Part shown: positions 20,379-35,300 of the stretch, in pieces
How the letters are laid out: every line of letters starts with the position of its first letter
Numbering within the stretch: position 1 is the stretch's first letter
Origin: Membranipora membranacea
Taxonomy: Eukaryota > Bryozoa > Gymnolaemata > Cheilostomatida > Membraniporidae
Assembly: GCA_914767715.1 (NCBI GenBank)
Contig: OU612073.1
Location: 5,644,001-5,708,000 of the forward strand
Direction of reading: 5' to 3'
Length of the DNA stretch: 64,000 nt
The notes under the pieces: model-generated
Database searches by the model: none
Told to the model about the DNA's origin: nothing
The model's input: only the letters and a program-made list of their open reading frames with translations
Translations under genes and position numbers: made by a program

Positions 20379-23300
20379 TCAATGGTCATAGCTTTCATCA
20401 TGGAGAGCTGTCTTGATATGATCCTCTAGTGAATTGAGAAACTCAAACTTCATTTCATGAGTTTCACAAGAGAATACCCATTCCTCTGTATCATATGTAA
20501 GCCTGTACGCATTTCTCATATCTAAATCAAAACAACATAGTATAGTGTGAATGCTACCATGGTGCATACAATTGAGCATATGGATGTCGAGAAAGGCACA
20601 TTAGTCGTCTACAGCTCTAAGCCATAACACTGTAGTTCATCAAAGAAAAAGAACAAAGACAAATACAAAGAACGATCCAAAATTTTGTTTCAACATCACT
20701 TGAATCGTTTGTGTGTGTATTTTTATCTCTTTTTAACCTTTGATACTCCATACAATAGCATGCAAGTATACTATGATCCTATTTGCCTTTGGGTACTGAT
20801 CAGTTTAGTGTTTATAAAGTTGTGACATACACGCTCACGTTCATGGTCTATACTCACATCTGGTATCTGGAAGGTCTTTGACACGAAGGCCAGCTAGAGA
20901 AACACTCGATTTGAACAGATATGTCCTGGCCACAGATCTCTCAAAAGCATGGTGACCCGTCAGAATGTGTGTAAACACCAGTGCGTCATTGAAAAGGAAC
21001 AGTCCAACATCTTCTATATGTGTGTATACTCTACAATAAATATAATAGTCAGTGATTCATTTGGGGTGTGATACAACAATTATTATTATCTTATTATATA
21101 TAACTATATTCTATGCTCGAAAGTTTGTTTAGTAAGAAAAGAACCGAATAAAAATGAGTAAGGAGATGGCTCTGACGTGATTAGAAGTTTGATCCATACT
21201 CTGCTGCAACGGGCTTTCATCAAATTAGCATGGGTTTAACTGACAAAAGACACGTTTTCCAGATTGGAATTGAAGTCACATACCATACACGATCAATATA
21301 TTCTTTTAAATTATGTAACTTGGCCAAGAGTTTTGATTTTGAAATTGCTTTAGTATTGAGCAGTCATATAGTATTTGGCAAACATTTGATAAACAAAATG
21401 TCAGAATTAGAAGAACAAATAAAGGCTATCATCATGCGGGTATTTGAAGCAATCACCCTCACATGAACATACAAACCTGTTATCATGGGGTGTCGTTGCA
21501 GAATTTCTCTGATTTGCCACCATGAGGGAGAAGTCCTGCCTTGCTATGAATACTCTGTTTGCTTCAAGTAGATGAGGGCAGCCTTCTATCATCCTCGATA
21601 TAATGACTAGCTTCCTATCTCTTTGTATGCGGGAACGAGTCTAAATAAAAATAAGTGATGATGATATAAAGGTTATTGGGTTATACGCCAATAAATATGA
21701 GTCAAGAATTGAAAAAAGTTAAAAGTTTGTGCCGTTCAGGTCAAAAAGAAGGCAAAGGGAATTAGTTAAGTCGTTTAAAAAGGCTTTCACCATAACTAGC
21801 AATTTTCATACGATATCTTTAGGTGATATTCTCTGTGGTGTTTTCAATGCAGTATTTATAAAAAAATCTCAATGCATGAGGAGGCAGGATATAATGATAG
21901 AACAGTTGAAACGGTTAATTGACTGGTGAGTTACTAAAAGCAGCATATCAGTACTGTCTTACCAACTTAAAATCATTTGCTACACTCATCTACCTACAGC
22001 TTAGATACATCAACTTTCCTGGTCAAAAATTACAGGGAAGGGTTGGAGTTCAAACCCTTGTGGTGCTAAGAGAGTCCCCTGATATACAATTATGATACTC
22101 CGATGTCTTATCTTAGCTAGATCAAGTTTGACCCATTTGCCTACGTTCGGAGTTGACTCTCCGTCTACTGGTCACGCCACGGCTTTGCCTGCAGCGTGAC
22201 CAGTAGAGGGGGAGTCAACTCCGAACGCAGGCAAATGGGTCAAAACTTGGGTCAAACTGGGTCAAACTTGGGTCAAGCTTGGGTCAAACTTGGGTCAAAC
22301 TGGGTCAAACTTGGGTCAAACTTGATGGGTCAAACTTGATCTACATCTTACCTGTCTGATGACAGTGTCGACTTGTTTGAAGGTGTTGAGCGCTGATGTG
22401 ATGTCACCCCGGTCTGGGTTATCGTGTGGTGTGTTGGCCTTCATCCAGCTGAGTAGTCTAACGTATGATCCGATCCTTAGTATGGGTGCCAGGTAAAACT
22501 CGTGTAGGCTGGAAATTCCAAATTTAAAATACTCAAAATCAGATACAATAAAATAAATGCATAAGTATAAATATAAAAATAGAGTATATTTGAGATTTTA
22601 ATACAAGTATCAAAAACTCAATCCTATTCAAAGTCAATTATACCGAATGATTGATGTCAGAATCAGGCTTTGTCGTTTTCTACAATCTAGAAAAGTAATC
22701 TTGTACTAAATATAGCATCATTAATTAAGAGCAGTTGAAGACAATTTCACATCTTTCTAGATTTGGAAAGACAAATTTGTATTATGACCAAGTGAATAGC
22801 CTACTATCAACAGGGGACAAATTAAAAATGGACACAGAAAAAGCAGACACGTCCCTCGTACCCTTTCATTTTAGTAGCCGGAGTGTCTTCTTGTCTCTTG
22901 AGGAAAGCTCTGAACCCAGGATTAACCTCTATTTCTCTATCCAGTGTCAGTAGTATAGTCGGGTATTTAGATATGTAGTTCATATAGGAGGAAAGCTTGA
23001 TACCAAACTTGACGAATACTTCACCTAAACACTGACTAGCTGACCAATCACGCACTCGGGCTGACAAGTCTGTCAAGAAATTTCTAAAACCAGAAAAGCA
23101 ATATTTAATATTAAAACAGTATATGACAGAAAATAGTTATCGAATTGCGGTTCTGCATTAAACAAGAAACTTTACAAGCCCACATACCACATAAGTTAGA
23201 AAGCCATCACGAACGCGTTCCCAAGTTTAAAGGAAATTAAGGTCGAACTTGTCATTGTCGAAGTGTTTCCATGTAGTTGGCGAAACAACAAGATACCATA

Positions 23301-26300
23301 GACATGGTTCTTATTTATTAGGGATCTCTCAATTTATAGTCAGTCTTTGTTACAACTGTTTTGTTTAAAAAACGTTGCCATCACATCTTTTACATGATAA
23401 ATGACATTTGCTTCGATCCCTGAATTGAACTCATCTCGAGTGGAGCTCAGTGTCTACGACACACTGAATGAGCATTTGACATCATACCTTTAGTGTAAGC
23501 TCCCCAAACTCTTACACCTCCCCCTCCCCTCCCCTTCCGACTTGATCAAATTAATCCAATTCGCTCACAATCTGGTTGCTTCCATTCAACTGGTGAGCTG
23601 CCAGGCTCCAACTCATAATGCAGGCAAATTGGATCATAATTTTTCTACCGTCGGATGGCCAAGCCCGCGGGGTACCAACAGTGTTTTGTATTACTACTGT
23701 ATATCATTATATTATCTTACTTGTTGAACTCATGGATTATCATGATATCAGAGAAGAGCTGCTGGACGGTGGAGCTGGCAATCACAGCCCTGTAACACAA
23801 AAACCAGAAGAAAATTGTTACAGCAATGTTTAAAAAGTTCAAAGACATTCATTGCAGTGAGAGCGTCAGGCTAAATGCATAACCCAATTGATGAGCTTTG
23901 ATTTGTGAAGCACCAATCTCCACTTCTGTAGAAGGTGTGTTCCCTAATGCTGGGCACTAAACGTACAAATACAGATGGTATCAAATATTTTAAGTACTTT
24001 GGTGGCAGCCATGCTAATTTGTCAGATATCAGAGCGTTAATTAGCCATCAAAATTGGTAATTTATATTTAGTTATTGAAAAAGATCGGCACATTCCACTA
24101 CTAGACCAGATTCGATCCTGTCTGCCTGCATTCGCAATTACTTCCCCCATTGAACGGTAGAAGGGCAGAAAATCAGAAAGCAGGCAAACTGAATCAAACT
24201 TGACCAGCTTTCAACAGCAACAAAGCCTCACCTGTTGGACTCAATACTGCGTTTGAGGGGAAGCACAAATATACGTTTTACGATATCTAGCTCTTGATTG
24301 TAGGCTGTCTCCGTTGAGAGCATTTCCTTAGCTATAACATATCGTCTATCAGGGTGGTCTGCATACTCTGTCTGAGGCTGTAACAAGATTTGAATTGAAT
24401 TTGAATTTCAAAGCAATTTGACAAAATTAAACCACAGAAGTACAGATCACAGCTCATATATTCCTGGAAGTTAATTGGACACTACACTCACATACACTTA
24501 ACATATTGAATGGACCAAATTGTAGATGTTGACCTTGCCGATTAACTTGGTTCAAACAAGCCATCATTGCAATAGATGTAAGTCAGGTTCATCTTGGGAG
24601 AATATCACGACTCAACTCTCCACATGACTCATGTGGAAACAAAATCAAAACTGCTGCCTCGAGGGGATGATCAGTAAAATGGCATTGCAGGAGCTTAGAA
24701 CAGACAACCCCTAACTGATGCATTATGGGAAAAAAGAACTGACAATCCCTAACTGATACATTGTGGGAAATAAGAACTGACAATTCCTAACTGATGCATT
24801 GTAGGATCACTGCAGTTATCATAACATACCATAGTAGAAAGGGTACTAGAGAAGAGACCTTTTCTTCTTCTCATTGTCATCATATCTCTGCTCGAGCTTA
24901 ATCTGATAAAAACAAAAATATTTATCATAAATATGGTAACCGCAGTAAACCTAGATTTGTTTCTTAGGGATTCAGTTATATGTCTGAGAGTAAATAGGCC
25001 TTGACCTTGAAGTAGTTCATAGCATATCGGAACTATAAGTTGAACAGTTTGTGTCGGCCATTCAGACTAATGGCTCGCCAGCATTACTGATAAACACTTA
25101 ACGCAAATGGAGTCACATGACATGACATGTAATCACTTTCTGCATCTGATTATTGGGGCTTACTGACCATGACCTTGAAGCAGTTCATACAATATCAAAA
25201 ATGTAATTGACAGGAAATTAGAGAGGTAAAAGTTAGACAGCTTGGCTGTCTTGGCCATTCAGACTAGTTGACCGGCGAAGGAAATTTAGACAAACAGTTT
25301 ACACAAATGGAGCTACATGACTATACTGTATCTTTCCGGCTCCGATTGTTGGCACTTACTGCGGGTATTTATACTGGCTTGCTGTCTGGCTGACCACAAT
25401 TCTACCAGTAGTTAAGAATGTATCAGACAGTTTGTCTCGGTCATTCAGACTAGTTGGCCGGAAATCAAATGAAATTTAGATAATCAATTTACACGAATGG
25501 AGCCACATGACATGACATGACATCCCTCTCTGGGTCTGATTATTTGGGCCTACGCAGGTCGTCGTCACTTACTGTGGGTATTTCTGCTGGCTTGTTGTCT
25601 GGCCAACCACGTTTCTGCCGGTAGTAAGGAATGTATCAGACTGGCTGTCATTGAGTAATAAGGTCTGATTAGTGTTGCCTCCCTCATCTTTGTCCAAATC
25701 CCTCTTCTCTTCTCCCCCATCTATGTCTAGTAATTCAAACAGCCAATGTAAAGTTATAGAAAAATAAGTAGTACCATTTGTACAGGATACAATAGGCAAG
25801 AATGGGCTTTCGATAAGAGAGAGCCAGTGCACAACTCCCGGTGGGTGCTGTGTTGTCAGGAAGACCATTCGGCAACAATCGCTCCTGGGCCCAAAAGGGG
25901 ATCATATAGCCAGCATGGTTCCAGGCAACAAACTTCATACCTTTCGCAGAACGAACAATGCATCTTTTCAAAGGCCATTTGGCCAGTGGCGGCTACCCTC
26001 AATTTGATCAGCCTATCGTTATGAGGAGTATGGACAAGAACTGTAAAGGGTTACTTGTTTTACTTGATTAAATTGTCTAGCTAGCTTACACTTCACCTCA
26101 CCTTGCATTGATTTAGAGAGAGAAGTCTGCAGACCAGCTGGGTTTGTTGCAGTTTGAGAATCTGAGCTCCTGCCACATAGTGACATGAAGTAGTCACTCA
26201 CAAATTCCACAGGATTCACCTACAAGGAGACACCAACCAATTTGTTCTTAAAAAATTACTGACGAGTACAAACACCTAAACAAGTCCTGATAAATTTGTG

Positions 26301-29300
26301 TACATATCCATCAGCCACATTGACTCTTCTTGTACAAACTAAATGTGGAATTAAGACAATAAATTGAGTCACTCTTATTTCAACTTCTTTCACCTAAAAG
26401 TGGTTGACTAATATGCAGTTTTTAACCTCAATGAGTTTCCATCGGTTATGAGGACCTAGCAAAGTATTACTGAGGGTAATTACAGCATGATGTTGACCGC
26501 ATAATTTTGTGTCCATACTAACAGATCAAACTTACGTTCTGCTGGTTACCAAGAAGAGCCATACATTCAGTCACATGAGGTATTACCCTTGATAGTCCAT
26601 GGATATTACCAAGACTCATCGCATCTGTCACAATCTGACCTGTTATAAATTGTTTTTTCAAGGATCACTTTGATTCAATGACATCATTCATTTTCCTGTT
26701 GCTACATCGATAATTTCATTGATTCCAAGAACACCAAACCTTATTCTGTTTAACGATGATGACTTTTTGATATGTACTTCGCTGATGAGTCATGCATATA
26801 CCGTCCTGTTGAGATCACACATAGACAAAATGTCTTCGGGATCGCACTTAAAACATCCGGAAAACCAATCCAAAATATCAATAAATAGATTTGTATTATC
26901 GTCATATGTTGATTGCTGTAAAACAAAACAGAAATTAGGTGGTACGTATTTGTATATGTATATGTATATATGCGTATAACTAACCTGTTACTTGGTTCAT
27001 GACTTGAGATTTAGTCTGATCAAAGTAAGGTTGTAACTCCTTTTTGGTGTGTGAGATAGCATCTGTTACTACCTCAGCCATAGTAGACCAGAGCTGTGTC
27101 TTACTCTTCTCAAAATAATTACCTGCTGGAGTCTCTCCGCAGCCGTACCAATCACAGTACCCTGAAAGTAAAACAGAATATAAAACATGTTTTGAATTTT
27201 TTTTCTAAATGCTCAAACACCGTCCCGGCCATAGTGGCATTCCATTATCAAGCTCAGCCGATCGAAACCAGGCTAGGTTGTGATTAAAATGGATTGCTCC
27301 TACCGTAAACCCGGCCAATTTTAATACTTTAACTAGCCATAAATGTGTCATGTACACGGCAGGATTTTTCCTATTTTGGGTAAAGTCATTCAGGTTGTTC
27401 CCTACTGTATAACAACATGTTTTTATTTTATGATTTCTGGCACTTCGCACGCAAGTAGGATTCTATCTGAACTGGCTATTAGTACACAGTTAAGCATCAT
27501 CCTTGTTAAAAATTCTAGGAGGCCACAGCATACTTGTACACATTGAATTTAGTTTTTCTCACTTTGAAACTAGGCCTCTAACAACTTCCTACTGATATGC
27601 AAAATAAACCCACGCACACATCACATACCGAACGGATTCAGTTGCAAATGGGCTCATTTTGCTAAAAGGATTTAGATTTTTACATGTACTCACACTGATT
27701 CCACTGACCACTAACACCTGTAGGAGCTGTAAAGTTATGTCCAGTTAGTATATTCAGTTGTATCAGCATCTCGGTACCTGGCTCTATAATAATAATACCA
27801 TACAGTTAGCTAGGATCATTGATAGCGAGATTGGTCACATTTATAGCTCAGTACTCAAAGATGATAATGTCATTCCACAATCCACAACTGCCAGATCAAC
27901 CACTGTCCACCTAACTGTAGGTTTGGAAGGGGTGGATTGGATGTTGGAATGCCACTTCAAGCAACCTGTGAAGAGTGTTAGAAATAAAATTTGAAAATGT
28001 GCAGCAATATCCAAGCTAGCTTGCATGGGAAACCAACCACCATTACAACATAACACATCTGAAGGTTCATGAAAAATCTTATTAGGATTAAACTACCATT
28101 GACATGTGAAACTTTGCATACCTGATGCAGCTAGTGGGCAGAATATGTCTATGATGCCGCCATCTTTCTTAGCTTTGGTGAAGTTTGCCAAGCTTTGAAA
28201 GAACCATGTTATTTTATCACTATCTAACTCATCCAGAGTTATGGTGGTGTTTTGTAGAAGACATAGCTCTCCTGGCTGCGAGGTGTGCGCTACTATACCT
28301 ATCGAGCTGTGTGATAAGAATAAGTGTTTTTTCTATTTTTTTATAAGGAGTTATCCTTTCATTAAGTATGAGCAGGCAACCCCGAGTTCCGACTTCTGAG
28401 TAATTGTGGTTGTGAATAACATGAATACCATTTTATTTTGCCACTTATATTAATTTTTCCTCCATCTTGTTTAGTCATAAGAATATGGGATGTAACAAAT
28501 TGCATCTACATTGGCTCAACCTCAACCACAAAGGTTTTCCAGTTCAACATTGTTATTTATCATCAAGCCATGTTTATGACAGATATTTAGCGTACCATCT
28601 TTTAACATTAACACAACAGATTTGACAATTCAATATTACATCAAGCTGCAGAATTTTCGGTGATGTCAATTCTTCACAACTTTAAATACCTTGCTAGTTG
28701 ACCATTGAGTGTCTTGCTTAGTCTATCTATTAGATTTTCCACAGTTGTGCCTTCATATTCATACTGTAGAGGATATACCTGGTTAAGCACTGCATCGTGA
28801 AGCACCTTCAGTCAAGGAAAAAAATAGGCTAGTGAGCGTTCTATTCTATCATAAATCTGGATAATTTCTGCAACCGCACATGCATCATCTCAAAGTTTAT
28901 GCTTCGATAAATAAACGATTGGCAGACAGTAGCAAGTTCATTATAACCTAGCTGACTTCAAATCAGTTTTGTTGGAGTATATTTATTACGCAGTTTGGTA
29001 TGTGACTAATTTTAAATCAACACATGCGATGTTCATTGTACCAATAGGCAGGATTTTGGTGGTTTTGATTTCACTGACCACAGGTTGAAGGCTAGTGGTA
29101 ATGCCTCAGTTGGCCGGTAAATCCTAACTACCAATACATGTATCAAATTAAAGGTAGTACTCAAGATAAAATTACAAAGTTACAAAATAACTACTACATT
29201 TACCTCCGCAGCAGGAACTCGTGAGGAGATGAATACTATTCTGGGGTTGTCTACTTTGACATTTCTCTGATTGGTTGAGGTACTGTAGCAATAGTCATCA

Positions 29301-32300
29301 GAACTCACAACTCCTCTCCTTATAAAGAGAAATGAGAATAGTCAGAAAATTACAGACAAGCAGGGGTGTCTTAAAGACCTGCGAACAGGAGAACGTTCTC
29401 TAGTTTTAAAACATGAACAAAAATATTTTTTACTTGGCTTGTTGTTGTCTATTATTATGGCCTTTGTAAGGTTTAAATGGCATTTGAACTCTGTCTGAAT
29501 AGGTAAACAAGGAATATTTGTCAAATTTGTCTTTTTTTACTGACAAAATTTACATGAATTCGCTTTCTACTGACTAAAGATAAAGATTCTTATAGAGGAC
29601 ATCAGTCTACTAGAAGAGAACACCCAAATTTCCTGCTTAGATAAATAATCAGATATACAAACCTCGAGTGACCATTGACCGGCTCCCAAGGTCTGGACTT
29701 GAGCTCATCGATGGTGATCTCCAGAGATTTCTGATACCTATGCAGTGTGACTTCTGATAACTGAAGTTTAGTATCTGTACCATCAAAGGGTACCTGCAAG
29801 TGAGACAGTACTCGTCAGACACCGACTATCGAATGGTTATATTGAGTTCACTGCCCGCTGGCAAGGGCAACGTTTAGTGCTGTGTTTGATACAAGACCAT
29901 ATCTACACCAAAAATAAGTGCAATAATGTTCTCTCAAGGTTGAAAACCACAGTGACAAGTTCAGCCACAAACACAGTGAAAAAAAAGAAATCAATGATCA
30001 GCTGACCAGTACGAGAAAGCAAATTAAACACCGCATATACCATCAAAACTTCAATATTCGTAGAGAAAGTGGTATTTATACAGAGAAGAACAGATATTAA
30101 ACAGTTGAGCTTTGTACAAACCTCTTCTCCAACAGCTCCAGCCAGTGAATTCTACACACAAAATGTGTAAAGTCTGATTCAATGGCACACTTTGCAAAAG
30201 CAATAGATTTACAACAAGCATAGCATCAATATAAGTTTCTTTCATAGACAATAGACAATTCTATCCCATCAGCTGAAAAGGAGATAGTTAAATGTAATGT
30301 TTAAAGGTATCCAAATTTCACTATATCTCTCAGCCACTAGAGGGGAACTACTGTTTCTATTATAGCCCTGGGTGCAGTTTCACACCTCTCTCAATACGGT
30401 ATCAATGAAAAAATCGCCCGTCACTTCATAGAAGGCCAAAAACTTTAAAGCTGTGCTAAAATTAGGCTACATGATCATAAGAATACTGTGCTCAACAGTT
30501 ACTTACACTTATAGAACGATGTGTGCCTCTCCTAGTTTTACTGTTCAGTCCAAAGCCTGCAGGGTTAGGGGAAGTCTTGGACCTTGATCTAGCATTGAGT
30601 TGTCCGAACTTGTTATGATGTTTGAGGGACTGGCCCTCCATAGCAGGGGCGTTAGGGTTGAGCCCGTATAGGAGAGCTTTATTGGCTGAGCCTATGTCTT
30701 TAGTTGTATGACTTGAAGCATACCAAGGAGGCCTAGAGTCTAGTATCTCTCCTGTAGATAAATATTGACAATCATAGAAAAAAGAGCTCTGTTGGTTAAA
30801 ATCACATGGTCATGTCACTCGCCACATCCCAAAGATGGTCAGCAAACAGAGGTTGCCATATGGGTGAGGCTGCGATATCTGTGCCATCTTGTTTTCATAT
30901 TGAAGACACCCACAAACCCAAACAGTCAGTGGCCTGCGTTGCGATGAAAACGCTGGACTTTCAACAATTGCGGACTGAAGGCGCAGGGCTCTAAGCAATT
31001 CATCAACCCCCTATTCCTGATATTTTCTTATAGAAAGAATCTACATCCTGACTACCAAATGATGGACCCTTGGGCTTTTATGACCAGACTCTTATATGTC
31101 TCGATTATATAGAGATACTAACTTGCAGCTTGTGGGTTTATTGGATGAGGTTTGGTACGTTTACCTCCTCCTCCCAACACTTCCATTCTCTCATACAGAG
31201 CCGCCATCTTATGAGCTTCGGTCAAATGCTTATACATGGCATCCTGTAAGTAACAACATGAATCATCATGATGACCATGATAATAATAATCATGGTCACT
31301 ATTATTATTAGATCAATTTTTATCAAATTTGTCTGAATTCAGAGTTGCTGCCCCCTTCCGATGCTGTCAAAAGGTGGTGGCTTACCAGAAATTTATGAGC
31401 AACCTGAAATGCAGGCAAATTGATCAAATATGATAGATGTGGTCATTACGGCTGAATACACCTTTTCTGGGTGTTCCACTGGAACAAGGTGAAAGGGCAC
31501 CCAGTACCCATGGTTGAAATCACCCGAGCCAAATAATAGTCTAGTATCATCTTCTATATATGTAAGTGCGTTTATGACAAGATTAAAGTAAGAGAAAATA
31601 GTAAACTGAAAGATCACTGAGTTGCTAAAGCATAACAAAACTGTGATTCTAAGTAGTCATGGAAAAGAAAGAAACCAAACATGGTAATGTAGTGCTACTT
31701 CTGAAAAATAATACCAATGTATATTGACAAGCCGCATACTCACAACATCGCAATCATGCAAGTTAGGGTTAGATGGCCAAGTCTAAAATAGCAAAATGTT
31801 AGTAACACAAAAATGACAGCCAAATGCAATCCAAGTATTTTCAGACTGAATTTGCTTATTTCAACATCAAGCCCTGTAACAACTACGCTTTTCCTGAAAA
31901 GTGATATATCGGAAGCTTGTAGATGTTAGCTGAGTTAGAAGCATGTGTTGAGAAGCATACCGATTTCAGAACAACATCCATGTTGAGTACACAATGTATG
32001 TAGTGATTCTTCCATGCTCCTATCTCAGTGCTAGCAGGTCTGTATGGTATATACCAGCCAAACCTCTCACATTTTGGCCTCCATAAACGATCCTGTCAAA
32101 TATAGATAAATGTTGTATAGCTGTATGACATCAAACATAATGAAAGAGAGCGTTAAGTTTGAGGGAGGAGGGACAAGTCTATCTAGTAAATTCAGATGTC
32201 TATGGCTGGGTAGACAAAACAGCTAATCGGCCGTCCATGTTTGACATATCTTGCAAATCCAACGACGCATACAGAGGGGAGACTCTTCCATGCGTCTTTC

Positions 32301-35300
32301 CATTGCTAGTACTCTGTATCTGGATTACCTCATGACTTTAAAATAGTACGATCAAGAAAGAAAAGAATGTTCACACCACCAGCAGGGTCCTACAATTTAT
32401 AGGAGTTGTCCACTGTTTGTACATGGGAAGGCAATCTCTGCATTTATTATTTCATGAACCAGGGGTCCCAGACTCCCCGCAAGAACCTTGGTACAGCATG
32501 GCTTTATTTTCTTCAAAATTTTAACAAACCGTATCAATATTCACCAGTGTGATTTGCAATGGCAAACTGAATTTTGTGCCTATTTACTTGCCCAAAAAGA
32601 TTGCGAGGCGGATATTAGCAGATTTGAACTGCACTTCGAATAACCCTCTCTCAACTGGATCGCATGTGTTCGTCAGCAGTGCCAGAACAAGCAAAAATAA
32701 GATAATCCTCACAAAATGAGATAATGATTACCTGTTCCGAAGCAAACTTCCAGGACCAGCTGACTCGAGAGCATCTTGAGAGGCTCTTTGCGTCCAACAT
32801 CGAGAAGATGTACAGTGTTAGAAACCTGGGTAGGATTGTGGTGGGATCTATCCGTGCTAATACTGCCTTAGCCTGTAAATAAGCAATCACAATAATTAAA
32901 TAGCTTCTTCCTCTCATTATATTTAAGCTTTGTAGATCCTCTGCAGGGTAGGGCTTTTAGGAAGAAGCACTTATGTAAAGCTGTTAGCCATTAAACTCAA
33001 CTCAAACTCGGCCACAACAGCGTTTCACGATGCGTCATACAGCAAGTTACCAAATGACAACCTAAAAAGGTATCTTCCTATTTTTCATATTCCTCATGCA
33101 CAACAAGCCAGCTATATTTACAGTCACTACCAGCAGGCAGAAAAAATCTTGCGGCAGCAATCTTCATTCATAAAACTGCTAGGATCGTAATTGGCATACT
33201 GCCTTCTACTCAACAAATATAAGTTTGCTTGCGTAACAGATTATTGCATTTAAAGTAAATTCAGAAATGTGCTGAGACAGTGTCCAGATAACAACATATA
33301 GTTGCAAATTCAAACAAAACCTGTGATACCTTTGAAAGATATCGTAACTTTATAGTAAACATAGCTTACCACCCAAACTCATTTGTGAAGCAGATAGAAA
33401 TTCCCATTTAGAACTCCAAAATTTATGGCAACACCTAGTTGAAGTGCTCAAACTTTGCCTGTGTTGCTGGTAGTGGTATTCCACTCACAATCATTCTAAA
33501 CCATTCAACATGTGATGGGGCCGTGGGCTGATGCACCATCAACCCCAGGCCGAGTTTGAGCACTCGAAATAGGCTACACCAGATACACTAACAGACATGC
33601 AACTTTTATGTCAGAGCTAAATGGGTAAATGCAGTAAAGCGTAAAAACAATCCAAAATAGCTTCAGAACCAAAGCTGTTTTCTAGTCAGGTGCCATCCAC
33701 CAACAGACCACAAAACAGCTTTGGACCATAGCTAAGACAAAATAGCATCACAACTCATATGTCTACCCGTCATGTTTACCTGCAGTGCTATGATTAGGTC
33801 CTCGGTAGGACACATAGCGCACACTTTATTCTCCTAGTAAAGGTAAGGTATATTAGTGGTGAACGTGCAGTGTAAGGGTCAAGGTCTGGTTATCAGGTGG
33901 GTGCACAGGCTAGCTATGTCATGCGGCCCATGGTGACATCAGCGGGCTTGGTAACAAGGCTATGCATAAGCTAGTTAGCCAGTACCAAACTCTCCTGTGC
34001 TTGACAATATTGGGAGATGCAGGTACTGACCATGTACAAGTAGATATACCATTACTTGGGTGCAGCGTATCGCAATGTTGAAAACAAGGCAAGGTGAATG
34101 ATTTATGTGCGACGCAGTTAGGTGTATAGGGCAAGTGCAGCAAGTTTTTTCTAATTGTTTCGAATTGTGCTGCGTTGTGTACTGTTTGGTGTAGGCAGTG
34201 TCCAAAAGCTGTGAACAAGAAATTTGCTCGTATGAAACAGCCTAGGGGTAGAAAGTATCTGGAAAGTTTGATGTCATTCAGTGCATAGCGGATATCCAGC
34301 TATCAAATGTTGTTGACATGATTTACCAGAGAGTTTCAACATAGGCCGTGGGAAACTGACCCAGGTCAGAATCTAAAATCATGGCGGGCAAGGTTCAGTT
34401 AATCAGAAATGAAGCACTTCGGCAGCTAAAACAATCTTACACCTCTCATAATAAGCTATTCAAATATTCATCAGATATAGACAAATAATGATCAATATTT
34501 ATTCTGATGATGAAAGGCCCAGTCATTGATTCTGACTTCGAGTCATTGTCTCTGATTGGAAAGTTTTCCTGTATTGATTCCAAGTGGTCAAATTACAAGT
34601 GCAGGGAACATGCATGGTGCACAAGGCAGCCATGCTTTAACTGCAATAAGCATTGCCAGGTAACATCACTTTGCATTGCATTACATTGCGTTGCATTGCA
34701 TTGCGTTACGTTGCATTGCCAAGTTTTGCACTAAAATGTGTAGTTTGGTAAAATCCGGTATATGGTTACAGTCCTTACCTCAAACCAGGTGTGTGCAAAT
34801 ATCAGCTGAGATTTTGCACATTTCTTTAAAATAACATCGAGAAATCTTTTACGCTGCGAGTCCGTCCACAGGTCAAACTACAAAGTAAGCAAAGCATGCC
34901 ATTATCGAGTGTGCGGTGTTTCTCTTGCGACAAAAGGTTCAGCTAATTTACTACAAATAGCGTTTTAAATAAACATGGCGTGAACAGATGGTATCAAGTT
35001 GCACATGAGCACAGAGTAGGAATATAAATATATCCTTACTCTGTGCTATGAGGAAACCGAATCTGAGTTCAACATCAAAAAGAGCCGCCTGAAGAAAGGC
35101 CCGAAACAATATCTTAATGGAGTGAATGAATAAACAAATGTAAGCGAAAGAATCCATGAGATTTGGGACGCCGCGGATTACAGTAGTCAAGCAGACAGAA
35201 TCTGTCATCAGACATCAGAAGTGGGAATTTGCAAGACAAGCCAAATCAGGGGGGGGTCCCCATATCAGTCTCAAATTCAACTATATCCTTGCGACATCAA

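Larger units (their letters stand above)
20379..24377 (-). other. DH-PH exon block of the ECT2L-like gene
   Basis: Seven exons form the catalytic module. The DH domain runs from [20 protein letters not shown] (24232-24377) through [14 protein letters not shown] (23721-23789), [18 protein letters not shown] with NPGFRAFL (22862-23083) and [19 protein letters not shown] (22352-22508), the usual CR1 and CR3 helices of Dbl proteins. The PH domain follows: [12 protein letters not shown] (21477-21640), [14 protein letters not shown] and [13 protein letters not shown] (20858-21030), and the C-terminal helix [15 protein letters not shown] (20379-20521). The protein stops nine residues after that helix. 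Confidence 0.9.

Noticed and set aside
20379-20579. The SH3 exon at 17613-17795 as the C-terminus of the ECT2L-like protein
   Set aside because: The PH exon ends in an in-frame TGA at 20379 right after the PH C-terminal helix, and vertebrate ECT2L has no SH3 that I know of.
22031-22075. Another tRNA-derived SINE head
   Set aside because: Only a B-box-like GGAGTTCAAACCC is present; no A box at the right distance.
25569-25868. Separate 99-residue minus-strand gene
   Set aside because: Its 3' two-thirds is ECT2L-like exon 25573-25726; the 5' part is the flanking intron read through.
27123-27161. Separate 39-base ECT2L-like exon followed by a 29-base intron
   Set aside because: The GTAATT site would leave an implausibly short intron; reading through gives [12 protein letters not shown] in frame, so one exon 26992-27161 is used.
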